Source: Catenibacterium sp. co_0103 (GTDB taxonomy: Bacteria; Bacillota_I; Bacilli_A; Erysipelotrichales; Coprobacillaceae). Taken from it: DNA of 7,472 bases. Positions 5,869 through 7,472 of the stretch are shown here, piece by piece (position 1 is the stretch's first letter; each line of letters opens with the position of its first letter). The position numbers and the translations under genes are program-made. The notes beneath the pieces were generated by a model that worked only from the letters and a program-made list of their open reading frames with translations, had not been told where the DNA came from and ran no database searches. The stretch spans positions 1-7,472 of the forward strand of contig NZ_RCYB01000091.1 of assembly GCF_004168205.1 (NCBI RefSeq). Reading direction: 5' to 3'.

Positions 5869-6063
5869 TACGAGAACGGTGATCTTGTAATCAATAAAGA
5901 ACAGGCAGAAGTTGTTAAGTTGATTTTTGATTTGTATCTTGGTGGTAAAAGAATATTAGGTATTGTTAAGGAACTTAAAGATAGAAATATTAAATCTTCA
6001 ACAGGCAAAGATAACTGGCCAAAACGCTCTGTAGAAGAAATGCTGAGGGTTCACTACTGTTAG
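5869..6063 (+). pseudogene. Serine recombinase central-domain fragment, fused to the SRA remnant
   Basis: In the same frame as the last part of the SRA remnant the sequence changes to YENGDLVINKEQAEVVKLIF, then DLYLGGKRILGIVKELKDR, then IKSSTGKDNWPKRSVEEML, and stops at TAG 6061-6063. This is the PF07508 'recombinase' region of large serine recombinases (LVIN-x-E-x-AE-V-V-x-x-IFDLYL-x-G, then I-x-x-x-L-x-x-R-x-I-x-(S/T)-x-x-G-K-x-x-W). The catalytic N-terminal domain with the nucleophilic Ser, the zinc ribbon and the C-terminus are missing. An ATG at 5776 could theoretically start a 95-residue chimera, but no ribosome site precedes it. The piece cannot be an active recombinase. Confidence 0.7.
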
Positions 6064-6078
6064 GTATTACGATATACT
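6050..6078 (+). promoter_or_regulatory. Candidate promoter for the 176-aa gene
   Basis: TTCACT (6050-6055), 17 bases and TATACT (6073-6078) match the sigma-A consensus at 4 of 6 and 5 of 6 positions. The start would fall near 6085, leaving a leader of about 23 bases with the ribosome site in it. It lies at the end of the recombinase fragment and would let the next gene be expressed on its own. Confidence 0.4.
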
Positions 6079-6107
6079 GCAATAAAAAGAGTGAGGTGAT
6101 TGCTATA

Positions 6108-6638
6108 ATGAATGAATATTTTCTGATAAAACAACGTAATATGGAAGAAGAACTAGCTTGTGTTGATGAGACAGCTCCTATATGGAAGTATTACCATCAG
6201 GAAGAAGATGCGATAATGAACATTTGTATGGAAAATTTCATTTCATGCTTTCTACAGGGGAAAGCGTTAGTGATAGAAACCCCTGTCAGTACTTGGAAGA
6301 TAATCACTAACGGACAGAAGAAATCCATGTTTCTTTATCATCGCAATGAAATGGAAACAGATGAGATTGACAATCCTAACGCTCTGATTCCGAATTATCA
6401 TTCGCAGTCATGCAGACGGAACACTATTGTTGAATACCTTGAGTACATAATTGCGCATGATTTTTACAGGGAGAAAAATCCTGTAAAATATTCAGCTAAA
6501 AGTAAACCTAATTCTCAAAAAGGAACTAAACGACATAAGAAAGAGATGAAGAAGGCAAAAGCTCGTAAAAAAAGATATGAGACAAAACGTGTGATGGACT
6601 TGATTGATCAATTAGGGCAGGAAAATATAGAAAAGTAA
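6108..6638 (+). CDS. Unrecognised 176-aa protein with a very basic C-terminal region
   Basis: I do not recognise this protein. GAGGTGAT (6093-6100) lies eight to nine bases ahead of the ATG at 6108; an in-frame GTG at 6096 overlaps that site and is not preferred. Residues 1-60 are acidic and helical (MEEELACVDE, YYHQEEDAIMNICMENF). A central part has aromatic and polar motifs, including NPNALIPNYHSQSCRR (about residues 89-104) and TIVEYLEYIIAHDFY (106-120). Residues 125-160 are dense in Lys and Arg (KRHKKEMKKAKARKKR), suggesting nucleic-acid contact. No signal peptide or membrane segment is visible. It has its own candidate promoter and ends about 100 bases before a strong terminator, so it appears to be an independent, intact gene. 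The recombinase remnant upstream suggests it may be cargo or an accessory gene of a lost mobile element; that is inference. Confidence 0.7.
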   Translation: MNEYFLIKQRNMEEELACVDETAPIWKYYHQEEDAIMNICMENFISCFLQGKALVIETPVSTWKIITNGQKKSMFLYHRNEMETDEIDNPNALIPNYHSQSCRRNTIVEYLEYIIAHDFYREKNPVKYSAKSKPNSQKGTKRHKKEMKKAKARKKRYETKRVMDLIDQLGQENIEK

Positions 6639-6688
6639 CTTTCCGCCAGCAGATTCGTAGCTTTAAATTGTAAAGGATAAAATAAAAA

Positions 6689-6725
6689 TGTAGGTAAAAC
6701 ACAACATCATGATGGAAAACCTACA
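6689..6725 (-). terminator. Stem-loop with T-run facing the minus strand
   Basis: TGTAGGT (6689-6695) pairs with ACCTACA (6719-6725). The loop contains the palindrome CATCATGATG (6705-6714), which could form its own small hairpin. On the minus strand the stem is followed by TTTTTATTTT (complement of 6679-6688), the form of a weak terminator, but no minus-strand gene upstream of it is evident. It could equally be a remnant of a mobile-element end. Confidence 0.35.
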
Positions 6726-6740
6726 ATTTCGTATTCTAGA

Positions 6741-6780
6741 ACTAGAAGTTATTACAGTAATAATTCTAGTTTTTTATTTT
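6741..6780 (+). terminator. Strong rho-independent terminator
   Basis: A 13-bp stem is formed by 6741-6747 with 6764-6770 and 6749-6754 with 6758-6763. It has a single bulged G (6748) and a CAG loop, and is followed by TTTTTATTTT. It ends transcription of the 176-aa gene, about 100 bases after its stop. Confidence 0.85.
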
Positions 6781-6789
6781 ATCTAAAAG

Positions 6790-6802
6790 TGATATCATAT
6801 CA
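6790..6802. repeat. 13-bp perfect palindrome TGATAT-C-ATATCA
   Basis: Two six-base arms around a central C follow the terminator and lie about 160 bases upstream of the acetyltransferase start. The form suits a dimeric regulator site, but no matching regulator or promoter is identified. Confidence 0.35.
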
Positions 6803-6810
6803 ATGAAGAG

Positions 6811-6829
6811 AAGTTAATTATTATAACTT
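6811..6829. repeat. 19-base inverted repeat AAGTTA-N7-TAACTT
   Basis: Perfect six-base arms (6811-6816 and 6824-6829) flank an AT-only spacer. The right arm overlaps TTGAGA (6828-6833), a possible -35 box without a good -10 partner. It lies nine bases from the preceding palindrome; together they may form a regulatory patch. Confidence 0.3.
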
Positions 6830-6860
6830 GAGACATCCATAAGGTAAGCTCGTAAACAAC

Positions 6861-6894
6861 CATTGATAGCGATGACTATTAATGTATCGTTATT
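6861..6894 (+). other. Two mutually exclusive hairpins upstream of the acetyltransferase gene
   Basis: Stem A pairs 6861-6869 with 6876-6884 (nine pairs, one G-U, loop CGATGA). Stem B pairs 6866-6873 with 6886-6893 (eight pairs, one G-U). They share 6866-6873, so only one can form at a time. No T-run follows. If transcribed this could be a small RNA switch or the remains of a structured leader. The pairing is visible; the role is speculative. Confidence 0.3.
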
Positions 6895-6960
6895 CTGTAT
6901 AAATGCAGTCTATGTGGTCGTATAGCAGAGTGATAAATCGGAATTTGAAGAGGTGATAAG

Positions 6961-7233
6961 ATGGATTTTAGACAAGCTGTCATGGAAGATTTGCCACAGT
7001 TAAAAGATATGTATAAACAAATTATTCAAAACATGAATAAACAGAAAATTCAGATTTGGGACGATATTTATCCATGTGAATTTTTTGAGGAAGATATAAA
7101 AAATAATCAACTCTATATTTTGCTTAACAATGATGAAATAGTATCAGCATTTGTTTTGTCTAATACAAACTCAGGAGAAACTGCAGTTAAATGGAATGAT
7201 AAGTGTGAAACAAAAATCAATCAAAACGTATAA
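6961..7233 (+). pseudogene. GNAT-family N-acetyltransferase, truncated at the C-terminus
   Basis: The first 80 or so residues fit the start of a GNAT acetyltransferase: a first beta strand and helix (MDFRQAVMEDLPQLKDMYKQ), IQIWDDIYPCEFFEEDI at about 31-47, then the strands LYILLNNDEIVSAFVL. Proteins of this type, as I recall, continue past V-K-W into the acetyl-CoA-binding motif with a Q/R-x-x-G-x-G/A loop. Here, after AVKW, the frame runs through 12 unrelated residues to TAA, giving 90 aa instead of about 150-160. The acetyl-CoA loop is missing, so the product cannot be an active enzyme. The ribosome site AGAGGTGAT just before the ATG is well kept. The break lies close to the IS110-type transposase downstream, so insertion or an associated deletion is the likely cause. 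Confidence 0.7.
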
Positions 7234-7260
7234 AAAAAGACAAACTTAAAAATAAGTTTG
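7232..7260 (-). terminator. Hairpin with T-run ending the minus-strand transposase
   Basis: CAAACTTA (7241-7248) and TAAGTTTG (7253-7260) form a perfect eight-bp stem with a four-A loop. On the minus strand it is followed, after TC, by seven T's (complement of 7232-7238). It lies about 30 bases beyond the stop of the minus-strand transposase and fits as its terminator. Confidence 0.6.
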
Positions 7261-7291
7261 AATAATTTAGAAAAAATAGAATAATTGAATA

Positions 7292-7472
7292 TTATGGTTT
7301 AGTTAATTTAGAAACGTCAAAACCTGATTTCTTAAGAAACTCTATCGCTGATTCTTCTGTTAAAACTTGTTGCTTTATAGGTGGCTTAGGATTTTTAAAT
7401 GATTCATAATCTGAAGGATTAAATGTCTCTCCAGTAAGAATCATATGGTATATACTGACAAGCATCATTCTT
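7292..7472 (-). CDS. IS110-family transposase, C-terminal end (5' partial)
   Basis: On the minus strand a frame open to the window edge ends at 7292-7294 (TAA). It reads RMMLVSIYHMILTGETFNPS, then DYESFKNPKPPIKQQVLTEE, then SAIEFLKKSGFDVSKLTKP. The (R/K)-M-L-x-x-IYHM-(I/L)-x-TGE-x-(F/Y)-NP-x-D segment is the usual end of the Transposase_20 domain in IS110/IS116/IS902 transposases, and the E-S-A-x-x-F-L-x-x-x-G-(Y/F)-D-V-S-K-L tail is common in clostridial members. These enzymes use a RuvC-like DEDD domain plus Transposase_20 and are guided by a bridge RNA encoded in the element. The N-terminal domain and any bridge-RNA region outside the window cannot be seen. IS110 elements lack long terminal repeats, so the end is not marked. 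Confidence 0.7.
   Translation of the reverse strand, partial: RMMLVSIYHMILTGETFNPSDYESFKNPKPPIKQQVLTEESAIEFLKKSGFDVSKLTKP

Larger units (their letters stand above)
6639..6960. other. 322-base stretch without a gene, rich in inverted repeats
   Basis: I find no coding sequence with a ribosome site on either strand. The stretch holds, in order, a stem-loop at 6689-6725, a terminator at 6741-6780, palindromes at 6790-6802 and 6811-6829, and a pair of mutually exclusive hairpins at 6861-6894. It ends in the ribosome site AGAGGTGAT (6949-6957) of the acetyltransferase gene. No tRNA or rRNA is recognisable, and I cannot match it to a known riboswitch. No convincing promoter with both boxes was found for the downstream gene. 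Confidence 0.6.

Noticed and set aside
5622..6008. A 128-codon minus-strand open frame
   Set aside because: It runs antisense to the SRA and recombinase remnants, whose protein similarity on the plus strand is clear, and it has no ribosome site.
1..7472. CRISPR array, tRNA or rRNA genes
   Set aside because: No regularly spaced direct repeats and no tRNA or rRNA-like sequence were found on either strand.

Overview
The window looks like an accessory, partly decayed defence and mobile-element region from a low-GC Firmicute, most likely a gut Clostridia/Lachnospiraceae genome. The grounds are an AT-rich sequence, strong purine-rich ribosome binding sites (AGGAGG, GGAGG, GAGGTG), sigma-A-like promoters with 17-base spacers, U-tract terminators, and protein families that I recall mainly from that group. 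The taxonomic call is inference; no housekeeping gene is present to anchor it.

Layout. Bases 1-329 are the right end of an IS3-family element (the transposase C-terminus, a hairpin and a probable terminal repeat). A TTGAAA-17-TATAGT promoter (386-414) then leads an operon of a frameshifted XRE-type regulator pseudogene (454-676), an intact conserved protein of unknown function (689-1393), and a small protein gene broken by an in-frame stop (1405-1599). It ends with the orphan tail of a serine recombinase (1638-1745) and a rho-independent terminator (1760-1790).

A new promoter (TTGATT-17-TATAAT, 1794-1822) starts the centrepiece: a 62-aa MerR/excisionase-like DNA-binding protein (1870-2058), a DUF262-only protein (2104-3423), and a DUF262 plus DUF1524 (HNH-type) protein (3416-5359). 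The last two overlap by 8 bases. This resembles a split or paired GmrSD-type (type IV, modification-dependent) restriction system: DUF262 supplies the DGQQR NTP-handling domain twice, and only the second protein carries the nuclease domain. All three genes are intact although nearly everything around them is broken.

Directly downstream, with its ribosome binding site still in place, lies a heavily mutated SRA-like gene (5395-5868), probably the modified-base-recognition domain of another restriction endonuclease. It is joined in frame to the central domain of a serine recombinase (5869-6063). Next come an unrecognised 176-aa protein with a very basic C-terminal region (6108-6638), a strong terminator (6741-6780), a roughly 180-base non-coding stretch rich in inverted repeats, a truncated GNAT acetyltransferase (6961-7233), a hairpin facing the minus strand, and the C-terminus of an IS110-family transposase on the minus strand (7292-7472).

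Working model: two or more defence modules were stacked in one insertion hotspot. The GmrSD-like operon is the one still functional; the SRA endonuclease and the XRE operon are in decay, and insertion sequences and recombinase remnants mark the past rearrangements.
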